Positions 34,155 through 43,705 of a stretch of 64,000 bases of DNA are shown here, in pieces. The position numbers and the translations under genes were made by a program. This stretch comes from JAMXLO01 sp963776505 (lineage in GTDB: Bacteria; Pseudomonadota; Alphaproteobacteria; Acetobacterales; Acetobacteraceae). The stretch spans positions 1 to 64,000 of the forward strand of contig CAVZNH010000071.1 of NCBI GenBank assembly GCA_963776505.1. The letters run 5' to 3'. Position 1 is the first letter of the stretch. The number at the start of each line of letters is the position of its first letter. The notes under the pieces were generated by a model. The model did not search any database. It was not told the origin of the DNA and saw nothing but the letters and a program-made list of their open reading frames with translations.

Positions 34155-35852
34155 ATGAGCGAACGCACAACAACTCTGCCACCCGCACGAGCCGCTACAA
34201 AACGCTCGAAGCGTCCGTCCATCATTTGGGTTATCCCCCTGGCGGCAATCGCGATCGGCGCTTGGCTCGCATGGGACACGCTGTCCAAACGCGGACCCAC
34301 GATTGCGATTTCCTTCGACAGCGCCGAAGGTCTGCAAGCCGGCCAATCGCAACTAAAGTTCAAGGATATCGTGTTTGGCACCGTGCAGAGCTTGAACCTG
34401 ACGCAAGACCACACCCGTGTGATCGTAACGGTCGCAACGACCCGGGAAGCCACGCCACTTCTGACAGACAAGACTGAGTTTTGGGTCGTCAAACCGAGAT
34501 TGTTCGCAGGCAACGTGTCCGGTCTGGAGACCGTACTGTCTGGATCCTATATCGGCATGCTCCCACCAGCCGAGTCGGGCAGGTCACAACGGGAATTCAC
34601 CGGCCGCGAGGATCCACCTGTCCTCTCGGCGAACATTCCCGGTCATACCTTTCTTGTGAAGGCAAACAGGCTCGGATCGATTTCAGTCGGTTCGCCGATC
34701 TTCTTCCGCGATATCAGCGTAGGTGAGGTGCTCGGTTGGGATATTGCCGACATGGCCGAAAGTGTCACGATCAGAGCCTTCGTCCGTGCCCCATTCGATC
34801 GCTATGTGAGCGACGAGTCGCGATTTTGGAATGCATCCGGACTTTCCGTGAAATTGGGGGCGACAGGTGTCGACGTCCAGTTGGAATCGCTGCGCGCACT
34901 CCTGCTCGGCGGCATTGCATTCGACACGCCGTCAGATCTGGCCAGTACCGCGGCCAGCCTCGAAAGCCACGTCTTCCCCCTGTTCCCGGACCACGACGCT
35001 GCAAATGCGGCTTCGTACAGCCGCAAGATACCGGTTATATCCTACTTCCCGGGGTCGGTTCGTGGACTCGGTCCGGGGTCCGAGGTCACGATGCATGGGC
35101 TCGTTGTTGGTCACGTCGTCGATGTGCGGCTGTCCTATGATCCGGTAAAAGACGCGATTGTGGCGCCAGTGCGATACGACGTTGAGCCGGAGCGCATTCT
35201 CGGGGTTGGCGCCAAGACGATCTTCAAGACATCGGCAGAAGGCGTAGCGGAGGTGGTGAAACGAGGGCTGAGGGCCAGCCTGCAAAGTGCAAGCCTTATC
35301 ACGGGACAGCAGATGGTGACGCTCGATTTCGTTTCGAACGCACCGTCCGAAGATCTAAGAATGGAAGGTTCGGACTTCGTTCTGCCCACCACGGAAGGTG
35401 GAGGCATTGCAGGTATCACAGCATCAGCCTCGGTCTTGCTCGACAAGGTGAGTGCAATTCCGTTCAAGCAGATCGGTGAAAACCTCGATGGCATTCTTCG
35501 TTCTGCCAACGACACTGCCAATGGTCCACAGATGCGGCAGGCGCTAACCGACCTTTCGGCAACTCTCGCCAGCACGAAGGAGTTCGTCGCGCATTTGGAC
35601 AGCAGCGTGAGTCCGGCCATGCGACAATTGCCGGAAATATCCTCCGGACTTCAGAAGACACTTACGAATGTCAATAAATTGCTGCTCTCAGTTGATAACG
35701 GCTACGGCGAGAACACGCCGATCAATCGCAGTCTTGAGCGGCTGCTTGCACAGTTGAATGACGCCGTTCGCTCAATTCGGTCGCTTGCTGACCTGCTGGC
35801 GCGCCATCCGGAGGCGTTGATCAAAGGTCGGCCGGCGGGGGGACTCGAATGA
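34155..35852 (+). CDS. pqiB: MCE-domain intermembrane lipid transport protein PqiB
   Basis: A 565-residue PqiB. After a short cytoplasmic segment there is one transmembrane helix (IIWVIPLAAIAIGAWLAW), then three MCE domains (starting near ISFDSAEGLQAGQS, FLVKANRLGSISVGSPIFF and IPVISYFPGSVRGLGPGSEV), then a long C-terminal helical tail with LSATLASTKEFVAHLDSS. PqiB forms a periplasmic tube linking inner and outer membranes. Overlaps the pqiC start by 4 bp. It precedes pqiC and pqiA, whereas the common order is pqiA-pqiB-pqiC. Confidence 0.93.
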   Translation: MSERTTTLPPARAATKRSKRPSIIWVIPLAAIAIGAWLAWDTLSKRGPTIAISFDSAEGLQAGQSQLKFKDIVFGTVQSLNLTQDHTRVIVTVATTREATPLLTDKTEFWVVKPRLFAGNVSGLETVLSGSYIGMLPPAESGRSQREFTGREDPPVLSANIPGHTFLVKANRLGSISVGSPIFFRDISVGEVLGWDIADMAESVTIRAFVRAPFDRYVSDESRFWNASGLSVKLGATGVDVQLESLRALLLGGIAFDTPSDLASTAASLESHVFPLFPDHDAANAASYSRKIPVISYFPGSVRGLGPGSEVTMHGLVVGHVVDVRLSYDPVKDAIVAPVRYDVEPERILGVGAKTIFKTSAEGVAEVVKRGLRASLQSASLITGQQMVTLDFVSNAPSEDLRMEGSDFVLPTTEGGGIAGITASASVLLDKVSAIPFKQIGENLDGILRSANDTANGPQMRQALTDLSATLASTKEFVAHLDSSVSPAMRQLPEISSGLQKTLTNVNKLLLSVDNGYGENTPINRSLERLLAQLNDAVRSIRSLADLLARHPEALIKGRPAGGLE

Positions 35853-36439
35853 TAGAAGGAATGTATCATCTCCGGCTCGCTGTGTTGATATTTGGTGCAA
35901 CTCTCGGGGCCTGTTCGTCGCCCAACCCCGCGCTGTACACGATCGCTCCTATCGCCGGGACCGAGCAAAGTGGCGGCCCAAGAGTAGTTCTGCTCCAGCA
36001 GATCGGCCTCGACCGCTATCTGGAGCGATCGCAGATTGTGCGATCGTCGGAGAATTATCGGCTGGATGTATTGTCAAACGATTGGTGGGGTGAACCGCTG
36101 TCCGCAATGCTGAGCCGCGTGCTGGTGACGGAACTGAGCCAGCGGCTGCCACGCAGTACCGTAATCAGTGAGAATGGAGCCATATCCGCGCCCGCCGATG
36201 CAACGATTGAGCTGAACGTGCAGCGGCTCGACAAGGACGCGACCGGCAATCTTGTGTTGCAGGCGCAGGCCGGTGTCGCCTTCAAAGGGCGGAGCGCGCC
36301 CGCCTTGAAAGCCTTCCGGATTAGTGTGCGGCCGCAGACATCCGACACACCTGGGGAGGTTGCGGCAATCAGCACGGCTGTCGGTCAGCTTGCTGACGGG
36401 CTCACCGCCATGGTGCTTGCTGGGCCCGTGGCACGATAA
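35849..36439 (+). CDS. pqiC: PqiC (YmbA-type) outer-membrane lipoprotein
   Basis: A 196-residue lipoprotein. The signal peptide ends LIFGATLGACSSPNP, with Cys at the lipobox. The body has LYTIAPIAGTEQSGGPRVVL, EPLSAMLSRVLVTELSQRLP and a C-terminal FRISVRPQTSDTPG, the ABC-transport auxiliary / PqiC family (DUF330). PqiC anchors PqiB in the outer membrane. Its ATG overlaps the pqiB stop, and its stop overlaps the pqiA start (TAATG), so the three are co-translated. Confidence 0.9.
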   Translation: MIEGMYHLRLAVLIFGATLGACSSPNPALYTIAPIAGTEQSGGPRVVLLQQIGLDRYLERSQIVRSSENYRLDVLSNDWWGEPLSAMLSRVLVTELSQRLPRSTVISENGAISAPADATIELNVQRLDKDATGNLVLQAQAGVAFKGRSAPALKAFRISVRPQTSDTPGEVAAISTAVGQLADGLTAMVLAGPVAR

Positions 36440-37728
36440 TGCAGTTGTCCGCCGATCGTCCGATCGCACCGGCGCAGCTTCGCGAATGTCCAGGCTGCGG
36501 ACTGTTCCAGACCGTTCCCGCGTTGACTCCTGCCATGATTGCTCAGTGTGGGCGCTGTTCGACGACTTTGCATCGCACGACCAGCCATTCGCTCGACTAC
36601 AGCATTGCTCTGACGTTTGCTTCCCTCGTGCTGCTTGTCATCATGTGCACAACCACGTTGATGAGCGTGCAGACCGCCGGCATTGCTCACAGCGCCTACC
36701 TTTTTTCAGGGCCAGCCGAGCTGGTGCGACGCAACATGGCCGAACTGGCCGTGGCAGTTGTGTTCGTGACCGTTGTGGCGCCACTCGGCAAGCTGATTGG
36801 CACGCTTTACGTACTGATCAGACTCCAGTCAGCCGAGCCGCCTGTCCACCTTCGACGCGTATTTGCACTGACCGAACGGCTGCGCCCCTGGTCCATGATT
36901 GAGGTCTTCGTGTTCGGGGTGTTCGTCGCGTACGTGAAACTTGGAGACCTGGTGCATATCACCCTGGATACGGGCGTTTACGCTCTGATGGCACTGACCG
37001 TGCTGGTCATATGGGCCGACAGTGCTCTCGACCGGGAAGTGATCTGGGAGAGACTGAAGGGCCAGGACCCCGGCGGCCACACCGTCATCCCAGCGCTAGC
37101 TTTGGCGCCCGAGGCAGTAGGCTGTGAGGTCTGCGGTCTCGTGAACATGTCCGGGGCAGGCGAACAACGGTGTCTACGTTGCGATACCGTGCTGCATCGG
37201 CGCAAGCCAGACAGCGTGGCGCGGACGTGGGCGCTGGTGCTCGCCGCCGCCGTACTCTATGTGCCGGCCAACTACTTTCCGGTGTTGACGGTCATGCAAC
37301 TCGGGGCTGGATCGCCGAGTACGATCATCGGCGGCGTGGAAGAGTTGGTCTCGTCCGGCATGTATCCGCTCGCACTACTGGTGTTCTTCGCCAGTATCGC
37401 GGTTCCGATGCTGAAGCTTGTGGGTCTGACCATCATGCTGGTTGCGACACAGACCGGTCGTTCGGGCTGGCTGCGCGATCGGACGAAACTTTATCATGTC
37501 GTGCGCTGGATCGGCCGCTGGTCAATGATCGACATCTTCATGGAGGCGTTGCTTGGAGCACTTGTGCAGTTCGGCAATGTCATCACGATCGAACCTGGCG
37601 TCGGAGCGCTGGCATTCTGTGGGGTCGTGATTCTGACCATGTTCGCGGCGGAGACATTTGATCCGCGGCTGATGTGGGATGCGACGGATCAACGCGCGGT
37701 CCCAATTGTCGCCGCCCAACATTCCTGA
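36439..37728 (+). CDS. pqiA: Paraquat-inducible protein A (inner membrane)
   Basis: A 429-residue PqiA with two homologous halves, each opening with a zinc-finger-like Cys pair: ECPGCGLFQTVPAL and AQCGRCSTTLHRT, then GCEVCGLVNMSGAGEQRCLR. Both halves have four hydrophobic helices (e.g. LVLLVIMCTTTLMSVQTAGI and VLAAAVLYVPANYFPVLTVM). The family signature RRVFALTERLRPWSMIEVFV is present. PqiA is the inner-membrane partner of PqiB. It is last in the operon. Confidence 0.93.
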   Translation: MQLSADRPIAPAQLRECPGCGLFQTVPALTPAMIAQCGRCSTTLHRTTSHSLDYSIALTFASLVLLVIMCTTTLMSVQTAGIAHSAYLFSGPAELVRRNMAELAVAVVFVTVVAPLGKLIGTLYVLIRLQSAEPPVHLRRVFALTERLRPWSMIEVFVFGVFVAYVKLGDLVHITLDTGVYALMALTVLVIWADSALDREVIWERLKGQDPGGHTVIPALALAPEAVGCEVCGLVNMSGAGEQRCLRCDTVLHRRKPDSVARTWALVLAAAVLYVPANYFPVLTVMQLGAGSPSTIIGGVEELVSSGMYPLALLVFFASIAVPMLKLVGLTIMLVATQTGRSGWLRDRTKLYHVVRWIGRWSMIDIFMEALLGALVQFGNVITIEPGVGALAFCGVVILTMFAAETFDPRLMWDATDQRAVPIVAAQHS

Positions 37729-37817
37729 CTGTCAGCCGGCGGGCGCCATCCGGCCACCTCCTCGGAACGCGATGGCACGGCCGGATAGGCCAAGCTGCTA
37801 GGTGCTCAGACAGCCGG

Positions 37818-38069
37818 TCAGCGCACCGGTCTGACAATGCTACCCGGGGGGACGCCGGCCAGCTTGCGCTCGCGATGGAACTCTGCGGCGATCGCATCAC
37901 GATCCGCCCCACTAGGGCCGCAAACAACCTGACGCTCCTCGTCGCGTGCCTTGCGGGCAGCGGACTGCCAGGATCGGTCGTCGGTCATTGGGCCTTCGAC
38001 GGAGAAGACACCCCGGTCCTCGTCGATGACGATCAGGAAGAAGGGCCGCGTGGGTTTGTCATCGTGCAT
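37818..38069 (-). CDS. Conserved small hypothetical protein
   Basis: An 83-residue soluble protein: MHDDKPTRPFFLIVIDEDRG, VFSVEGPMTDDRSWQSAARK, EERQVVCGPSGADRDAIAAE, ending GVPPGSIVRPVR. The composition is protein-like and I recall short relatives with the VEGPMTDD motif in Rhodospirillales, without known function. No strong ribosome binding site is visible. It lies opposite and downstream of pqiA. Confidence 0.6.
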   Translation of the reverse strand: MHDDKPTRPFFLIVIDEDRGVFSVEGPMTDDRSWQSAARKARDEERQVVCGPSGADRDAIAAEFHRERKLAGVPPGSIVRPVR

Positions 38070-38451
38070 GATGCAAATACTAGCGTACTATGCTACCGCT
38101 TTCACCCGTTGCCGGCATGACCTCTGGTATGCCTTTCACAAACTGACGAGCATGCTCGGTCCGCCCTCTAGCTGGCAGCTCTCGCGGCACGAAGGTCTCC
38201 CGCACCTGCCGTGCAGCCACCTTTGCAGAGCCGCATGTAAGCCTGATGGTGAGCATGTTTCCTCCAGAATCGCCCCACTGCAGCGTCGACATTCGACATT
38301 GCCCGGGCTGCCTCTTGCGCAAGTTGCGGAACCACTGGCGTGCTATGCCTGGGGACGCGTAGTTGGGCCAGTTCAAGGCTGGTGATTTGCCGACTCATTG
38401 GAAGCTCGGGCCGGGGAACCACATGACCGCCAGGACGGCGCTGGGCTGGCT
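38070..38451. other. Intergenic region between two small minus-strand genes
   Basis: About 380 bp. A minus-strand frame (MLTIRLTCGSAKVAARQVRE) is open but its start context is poor. I see no hairpin terminator or repeat that can be named. Confidence 0.3.
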
Positions 38452-38640
38452 TCAGACGGCTGGCGGCTGCGTTGCCAGCCAACCCTCGATGCCAGCCACT
38501 TCGCTGACAATGCCGCCGGTGACGCTGCCCCTGCTCGCCATGACGCGCGCCACCGCCTGCAAGACGACCGGCAGCCCGTACTGGACCACGAGATCGAGCA
38601 GGGTGTCCTCGAGTTCTACAAGGCTGCTGCTCATGTTCAC
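38452..38640 (-). CDS. Small helical hypothetical protein
   Basis: A 62-residue protein: MNMSSSLVELEDTLLDLVVQ, then YGLPVVLQAVARVMASRGSV and ending with WLATQPPAV. Regular Leu and Val spacing suggests two amphipathic helices. Short proteins of this kind occur in alphaproteobacteria, with no function known to me. The ribosome binding site is weak. Confidence 0.45.
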   Translation of the reverse strand: MNMSSSLVELEDTLLDLVVQYGLPVVLQAVARVMASRGSVTGGIVSEVAGIEGWLATQPPAV

Positions 38641-38718
38641 AACGCTGCTGGTTGCCTGGACATATAATCGATCGCGACCTCGCCAGCATTACGGTGGCAT
38701 TACATTTGTAACCAATGA

Positions 38719-38792
38719 TGCGCCCGGCAGGACTCGAACCTGCAACCAGACGGTTATGAGCCGCCCGCTCTGACCAGTTGAGCTACAGGCGC
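38719..38792 (-). tRNA. tRNA with CAT anticodon (Met or Ile2)
   Basis: On the minus strand the acceptor GCGCCTG pairs with CGGGCGC (one T-G pair). The D-arm is GCTCAACTGGTCAGAGC, the anticodon loop is CTCATAA and the T-arm is GCAGGTTCGAGTCCTGC. No CCA is encoded. CAT can mean elongator Met or lysidine-modified Ile2. The loop stem is not the initiator type. Confidence 0.93.
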
Positions 38793-38990
38793 AGCGCCCT
38801 CCCTGGTCTGCCCGAGCGCGCCGCGCGGTGCAAGCCAACGAGTCATGCCCTCCGTCCGGGCCAGACCGGATATTTGCCACTTGTTCACCTATCTGGCATA
38901 CGGCCGCGCCTACGCTCACCGGGACCAGGCCGGCGCGCTGTCTCGGGCGCCTGGCGCGGGAAACGATTTTTCACAAGGGGATTACTCCGG

Positions 38991-41096
38991 ATGCTTTTGG
39001 CCCAATACGTAATCATCGCCTGTGGTCTGCTGGCGCTGTTCTACGGTCTGGTCACCAGCAAGCAGGTCCTGGCCGCCGATGCTGGCACCGCGCGCATGCA
39101 GGAGATTTCCGCCGCCGTGCAGGAGGGCGCCCGCGCCTACCTCAACCGCCAGTATACCACGATCGGTATCGTCGGCGTCGTGATCCTGATCATCCTTGGA
39201 CTTACCCTGGGCCTCCACGTCGCCATCGGGTTCATCATCGGTGCGGTGCTGTCGGCCGCGGCAGGCTATATCGGCATGAACGTCTCGGTGCGCGCCAATG
39301 TGCGCACCGCGCAGGCAGCCAAACGGGGGCTTTCGGCCGGCCTGGACCTCGCATTCAAGGCCGGCGCAGTCACCGGACTGCTGGTTGTCGGTCTCGGCCT
39401 GCTCGGCGTCGCCGGCTACTACTTCGTGTTGCGCAGCGGCATGACCAGCGGCAGCGACGACGAGTTGCGACGTGTGCTGGAGGCGATGGTGGCGCTGGGC
39501 TTCGGCGGCTCGCTGATCTCCATTTTCGCCCGTCTCGGCGGCGGCATCTTCACCAAGGGCGCCGATGTCGGCGCGGACCTGGTCGGCAAGGTCGAGGCCG
39601 GCATCCCCGAGGACGATCCCCGCAACCCCGCCGTGATCGCCGACAACGTGGGCGACAACGTCGGCGACTGCGCCGGCATGGCCGCCGACCTGTTCGAGAC
39701 CTACGCGGTGACCATCGTCGCCACCATGCTGCTGGCGGCGATCTTCTTCACCGGCGAGGTGCGCGACCGCGTGCTCATGCTGCCTCTCGGCATCGGCGGC
39801 ATCTGCATCCTCACCTCCATCGTCGGGACGTATTTCGTCAAGCTCGGTCCCGACAACGGCATCATGAAGGCCCTGTACAAGGGGCTGCTGGTGACCGGCG
39901 TGCTGTCGATCATCGGCATCGCCATCATCATTGCCTGGTTCATCGGCTTCGGCACGCCGCTGGCGCTGACCGGCGGCGGCGCGGTCACCGGCTGGCAGCT
40001 CTTCATCTGCGCGCTTGTCGGATTGGCGGTGACCGGGGCGATCGTCTGGATCACCGAATACTACACCGCGACCGAATACCGCCCCGTGCGCTCAATCGCC
40101 CAAAGCTCCACCACCGGCCATGGCACCAACGTGATCCAGGGCCTCGCGGTGTCGATGGAGGCGACCGCCCTGCCGGCGATCGTGATCTGCATCGGTATCA
40201 TCGCGACGTACATGGTGGCCGGCCTGTTCGGCATCGCCGTCGCGGTAACAACGATGCTGTCGCTCGCCGGCATGATCGTGGCACTGGACGCCTACGGACC
40301 GGTCACTGACAACGCCGGCGGTATCGCCGAGATGGCTGATCTTCCCGCTGATGTGCGCGTCACCACCGATGCGCTCGACGCGGTGGGCAACACCACCAAG
40401 GCGGTAACCAAGGGCTACGCGATCGGCTCGGCTGGCCTTGCGTCATTGGTGCTGTTCGCGGCCTACACGCAGGACCTGAAGCACTACTTCCCGAACCTCG
40501 ATGTGCAGTTCACCCTGCAGGACCCGTTCGTGGTGATCGGACTGATCATCGGCGGCCTGCTGCCTTACTTGTTCGGCGCGATGGGCATGACCGCCGTGGG
40601 CCGCGCCGCCGGCGCCGTCGTGGTGGAGGTGCGGCGGCAGTTCCGCGAGATCCCCGGCATCATGGAGGGCACGGCGAAGCCGGAATACGGCCGTGCCGTG
40701 GATATGCTGACGCGGGCGGCGATCCGCGAGATGCTCATCCCCTCGCTACTGCCGGTACTGGCGCCGATCATCCTGTGGGTGGTGATCGACATCGTCGCCG
40801 GCCGCGTTCAGGCGTTCGCAGCACTCGGCGCGATGCTGCTCGGCACCATCGTGACCGGGTTGTTCGTCGCGATCTCGATGACCTCGGGCGGCGGCGCGTG
40901 GGACAATGCCAAGAAGTACATCGAGGAAGGCCACCACGGCGGCAAAGGCTCCGAGGCGCACAAGGCCGCGGTAACCGGCGACACGGTTGGCGACCCGTAC
41001 AAGGACACCGCGGGGCCGGCGGTGAACCCGATGATCAAGATCACCAACATCGTCGCTCTGCTGCTGCTGGCGATCCTGGCTGGCTGGCTACACTGA
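38991..41096 (+). CDS. hppA: Membrane-bound H+-translocating pyrophosphatase
   Basis: A 701-residue integral membrane protein with about 16 helices. It couples PPi hydrolysis to proton export. The substrate motifs are DVGADLVGKVEAG, DNVGDNVGDCAGMAADLFE, a central DAYGPVTDNAGGIAEMADLP, and C-terminal GGAWDNAKKYIEEG and DTVGDPYKDTAGPAVNP. GNTTKAVTKG carries the Lys associated with K+-independent enzymes. I chose ATG 38991; a longer open frame reaches back over the tRNA but has no signal. The gene ends convergently with hpnK, overlapping by 9 bp. Confidence 0.95.
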   Translation: MLLAQYVIIACGLLALFYGLVTSKQVLAADAGTARMQEISAAVQEGARAYLNRQYTTIGIVGVVILIILGLTLGLHVAIGFIIGAVLSAAAGYIGMNVSVRANVRTAQAAKRGLSAGLDLAFKAGAVTGLLVVGLGLLGVAGYYFVLRSGMTSGSDDELRRVLEAMVALGFGGSLISIFARLGGGIFTKGADVGADLVGKVEAGIPEDDPRNPAVIADNVGDNVGDCAGMAADLFETYAVTIVATMLLAAIFFTGEVRDRVLMLPLGIGGICILTSIVGTYFVKLGPDNGIMKALYKGLLVTGVLSIIGIAIIIAWFIGFGTPLALTGGGAVTGWQLFICALVGLAVTGAIVWITEYYTATEYRPVRSIAQSSTTGHGTNVIQGLAVSMEATALPAIVICIGIIATYMVAGLFGIAVAVTTMLSLAGMIVALDAYGPVTDNAGGIAEMADLPADVRVTTDALDAVGNTTKAVTKGYAIGSAGLASLVLFAAYTQDLKHYFPNLDVQFTLQDPFVVIGLIIGGLLPYLFGAMGMTAVGRAAGAVVVEVRRQFREIPGIMEGTAKPEYGRAVDMLTRAAIREMLIPSLLPVLAPIILWVVIDIVAGRVQAFAALGAMLLGTIVTGLFVAISMTSGGGAWDNAKKYIEEGHHGGKGSEAHKAAVTGDTVGDPYKDTAGPAVNPMIKITNIVALLLLAILAGWLH

Positions 41097-41871
41097 CAAT
41101 AGCGCAGCCAGCTCCGCCTCGTGCTCGTATTCGGGCATGAGGCGGCGCAAGGTTGCATCGCGACTCGACGGCCGGATGGAAGTAGATCTCGCTCTCTCCA
41201 TCAGGCAGCTCCGCCAACAGCCGCCGCACACGCTCCGAGGTCATGTGTCCGCTCCAGGCGATGCCGAAGCAATGGTCGGTGGTCGCCATGCCAGCCGCCC
41301 GCACCTGTCGCCGCAGCAACCGCGTCCAGTGATACAGCGCGTATTCCCCAGGCCCGACAGGTGTACCGCAGCGCGCGAGGACCGCGGGCGGCTCGGCGGG
41401 AACGCGCACGCGGCGGAGGCCGAACTCCCGGCCGATCTCGAGCATCAGCCGCCCCACCGTCGGATGCAGATGCATATGCTTGTGCGCATCAGCGTGATGC
41501 AGCACCAGCCCCGTCGCAGCGAACGCCGCGAACTGCGCGCGGATCTCGGCGGCAAGCTGGCGGCGGATGCGCGGCCTGGCGAAGTAGTTCACGCCAAGAC
41601 GTAGCTGGTGCGCCGGGAACCAGCCGTCCTCAGCCACGAGATCGGGGATCTCGTCGGGCGGCAGCACCGCGGGGCCTTCGATCAGGACAAGATGCAGCCC
41701 GACGCGCAGGTCCGGCATGGCACGGGAGCGTCGTACGGCATCGGCCGCAGCAGGAGCCGCTACCATGAGACTGGCAGCCTGCAGGGCGCCGGCACGGTGC
41801 GCGCGCTCGACCGCCTCGTTCACCGACGGGGTGAGGCCGAAGTCGTCGGCAGTGAATGTGACGCGCTGCAT
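41088..41871 (-). CDS. hpnK: Hopanoid biosynthesis deacetylase HpnK (YdjC/ChbG family), one apparent frameshift
   Basis: The protein starts MQRVTFTADDFGLTPSVNEA and has VGLHLVLIEGPAVLP, the metal-binding HHADAHKHMHLHPTVGRLM and a late EIYFHPA. After the latter the frame changes near 41165 and continues RDATLRRLMPEYEHEAELA to a TAG at 41088, a typical HpnK end. One surplus base explains it (784 minus 1 is 261 codons). HpnK belongs to the YdjC-like carbohydrate deacetylases and is linked to hopanoid side-chain assembly. ATG 41871 is preferred over the TTG at 41883. Confidence 0.85.
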
Positions 41872-41966
41872 GGGGCATGGCAAAATCGAGGATAGCCCGG
41901 ATTACCACGAAATCCGGATTGGACCAGTGGCCCTTGAGTGTGAATTGTGAAGGGGCTTCCGTGCGG

Positions 41967-42651
41967 TCAGTCGACCCGGCCGGTGGTCTCGCCGTTAGGT
42001 GGTGCGGGCGACACCTCCGTGTGCCCGAACCGCAACAGAGCGTCCCGCATGTGTTGAGGGACCGGCGCCGTTGCTGCAACCGGAGGTTCGAGATCCAGCG
42101 CGATGCCGCGCGCCAACAGATGCAGCCTGCCAGGGCCGCCGCCGTAGGTCGCATCCCCCACCACGGGACAGCCAAGATCGGCACAGTGAACGCGCACCTG
42201 ATGCGTTCGACCGGTCCGCGGTGAAAGCTCAAGCCACGTCAGGGTGCCGTCTTGCCCGAGCATGCGCCAGTCGGTGATCGCTGGCTTTCCGGCGGGATCC
42301 ACCACCATGCGCCAACCGCCACGCGTGCTCCGTTTCGCGAGCGGCGCGTCGATCGTGCCGTGCGCCGCCGATGGGGCGCCCTGCACCACTGCCCAGTAGG
42401 TCTTGCGCACGCGGCCTGCGGCGAATTCAGCCTGCGCGGCGAGCAGCGCGGGACGGCGCAGCGCCACCAGGAGACAGCCGGAAGTGTCGGCATCCAGTCG
42501 GTGCGCCAGCCATGGCCCTTGCCTGCGCGAGGACAGCAGCGGGAACCAATCCTCTACGCTTGCTCCGCCGCGTGGTCCGGGATGCACCGGCAAGCCCGAA
42601 GGGCTTGTCCAGCACCACAAATCTGGCATCGCGGAACAGGATCGGAGGCAC
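41967..42651 (-). CDS. RluA-family pseudouridine synthase, one apparent frameshift
   Basis: The GTG start at 42651 (GAGGCAGG upstream) gives MPPILFRDARFVVLDKPFG. After a frame change near 42596 the frame reads LPVHPGPRGGASVEDWFPLL, then HRLDADTSGCLLVAL with the catalytic Asp. Further motifs are RKTYWAVVQGAPS and RTGRTHQVRVHCADLGCPVV. One surplus T (CTTG for CTG) explains the break. The 227-residue protein lacks an S4 domain, so the modified RNA cannot be named. It converts uridine to pseudouridine in rRNA or tRNA. Confidence 0.87.
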
Positions 42652-42708
42652 CCTGCCTCAGTGCCGGAATTTGTCCGCGATGGCAAAGCCGTGGCAGGCT
42701 GTGCGCCG

Positions 42709-43689
42709 ATGCGCATCCACATTCAGAACCCGGTCGACGATCCGCTGTTTCTGTTCTCCCGCGCGATGTGGGATGCGGCGTGCGCGCGTGCTCCCGATGT
42801 CGGTGCAGGCCATGAGGTGACGATCGGCGACAGCGACGCGGACTTTGCCGACGGTATTGCTGAGGCGGAAGCGCTGATCACCGAGATCGGGGTGGTGGCG
42901 GCGAAGTTCCCTTGCCGTGCACCGCGGTTGAAGCTGCTGTTCATCACCAATGCCGGATTGGATCGGCTGGCGCCATTCGACTGGCTGCCGCCGGGAGTGG
43001 CGCTGCTGAACAACGCCGGGGTCCACGCGGTGAAGGCCGGCGAGTTTGCCATCATGTCGGTGCTGATGTTGGCCAACCGCGTGCCGGAGATGGTGACGCA
43101 TCAGCGCGCCGGGCGCTGGCAGAAGCTGTGGGGCGCCGTGCTGGACGGGCGCCATGTCACCATCGTGGGGCTTGGTTCGCTTGGTGGTGCCGCGGCAATG
43201 CAGGCGACGCGGTTCGGCATGCGCGTCACCGGTGTGCGAGCGACAGCGATGCCGCATCCGCATTGCGCCGAGGTGATCACCACTGCCAGCCTCGACCAGA
43301 AGCTGCCCCGGACGGAGTTCCTGGTGCTTGCCTGCCCACTCACCGATGCGACGCGCGGACTGATGGACCGGGAGCGCCTGCGCCTGCTGCCACGCGGCGC
43401 CGGGGTGGTGAACATCGGTCGTGGCGCGCTCATCGATCAGGACGCGCTGTGCGATCTGCTGGACGATGGTCATCTGTCGGGTGCGGTGTGCGACGTGTTC
43501 ACACCGGAACCGATCCCGCCTGGGCATCGATTGTGGACCACGCGCAATCTTGTCATCAGCCCGCATACTGCGGCCGATGATCCTGACACCTACAATGCGC
43601 GCAGCCTGGACCTGTTCTTCGACAACCTGCGCGCCTGGCGCGACGGCCGTGCCATGCCCAACCTGTTCGATCCGGCACGTGGCTATTGA
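42709..43689 (+). CDS. D-2-hydroxyacid dehydrogenase (NAD-dependent)
   Basis: A 326-residue dehydrogenase. The Rossmann motif is VTIVGLGSLGGAAAMQATRFG; catalytic residues are Arg in GVVNIGRGALIDQD, Glu in VFTPEPIPPGH and His in VISPHTAADDPDTY. It interconverts 2-keto and D-2-hydroxy acids (glyoxylate/hydroxypyruvate class); the substrate is not certain. ATG 42709 is chosen because the longer frame overlaps the RluA gene. The next gene starts 16 bp later, so co-expression is likely. Confidence 0.88.
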   Translation: MRIHIQNPVDDPLFLFSRAMWDAACARAPDVGAGHEVTIGDSDADFADGIAEAEALITEIGVVAAKFPCRAPRLKLLFITNAGLDRLAPFDWLPPGVALLNNAGVHAVKAGEFAIMSVLMLANRVPEMVTHQRAGRWQKLWGAVLDGRHVTIVGLGSLGGAAAMQATRFGMRVTGVRATAMPHPHCAEVITTASLDQKLPRTEFLVLACPLTDATRGLMDRERLRLLPRGAGVVNIGRGALIDQDALCDLLDDGHLSGAVCDVFTPEPIPPGHRLWTTRNLVISPHTAADDPDTYNARSLDLFFDNLRAWRDGRAMPNLFDPARGY

Positions 43690-43705
43690 AGGGAGACAGA
43701 CGACA

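Noticed and set aside
38778..38990. An N-terminal extension of the pyrophosphatase.
   Set aside because: It overlaps the tRNA gene and lacks transmembrane character. The family start fits ATG 38991.
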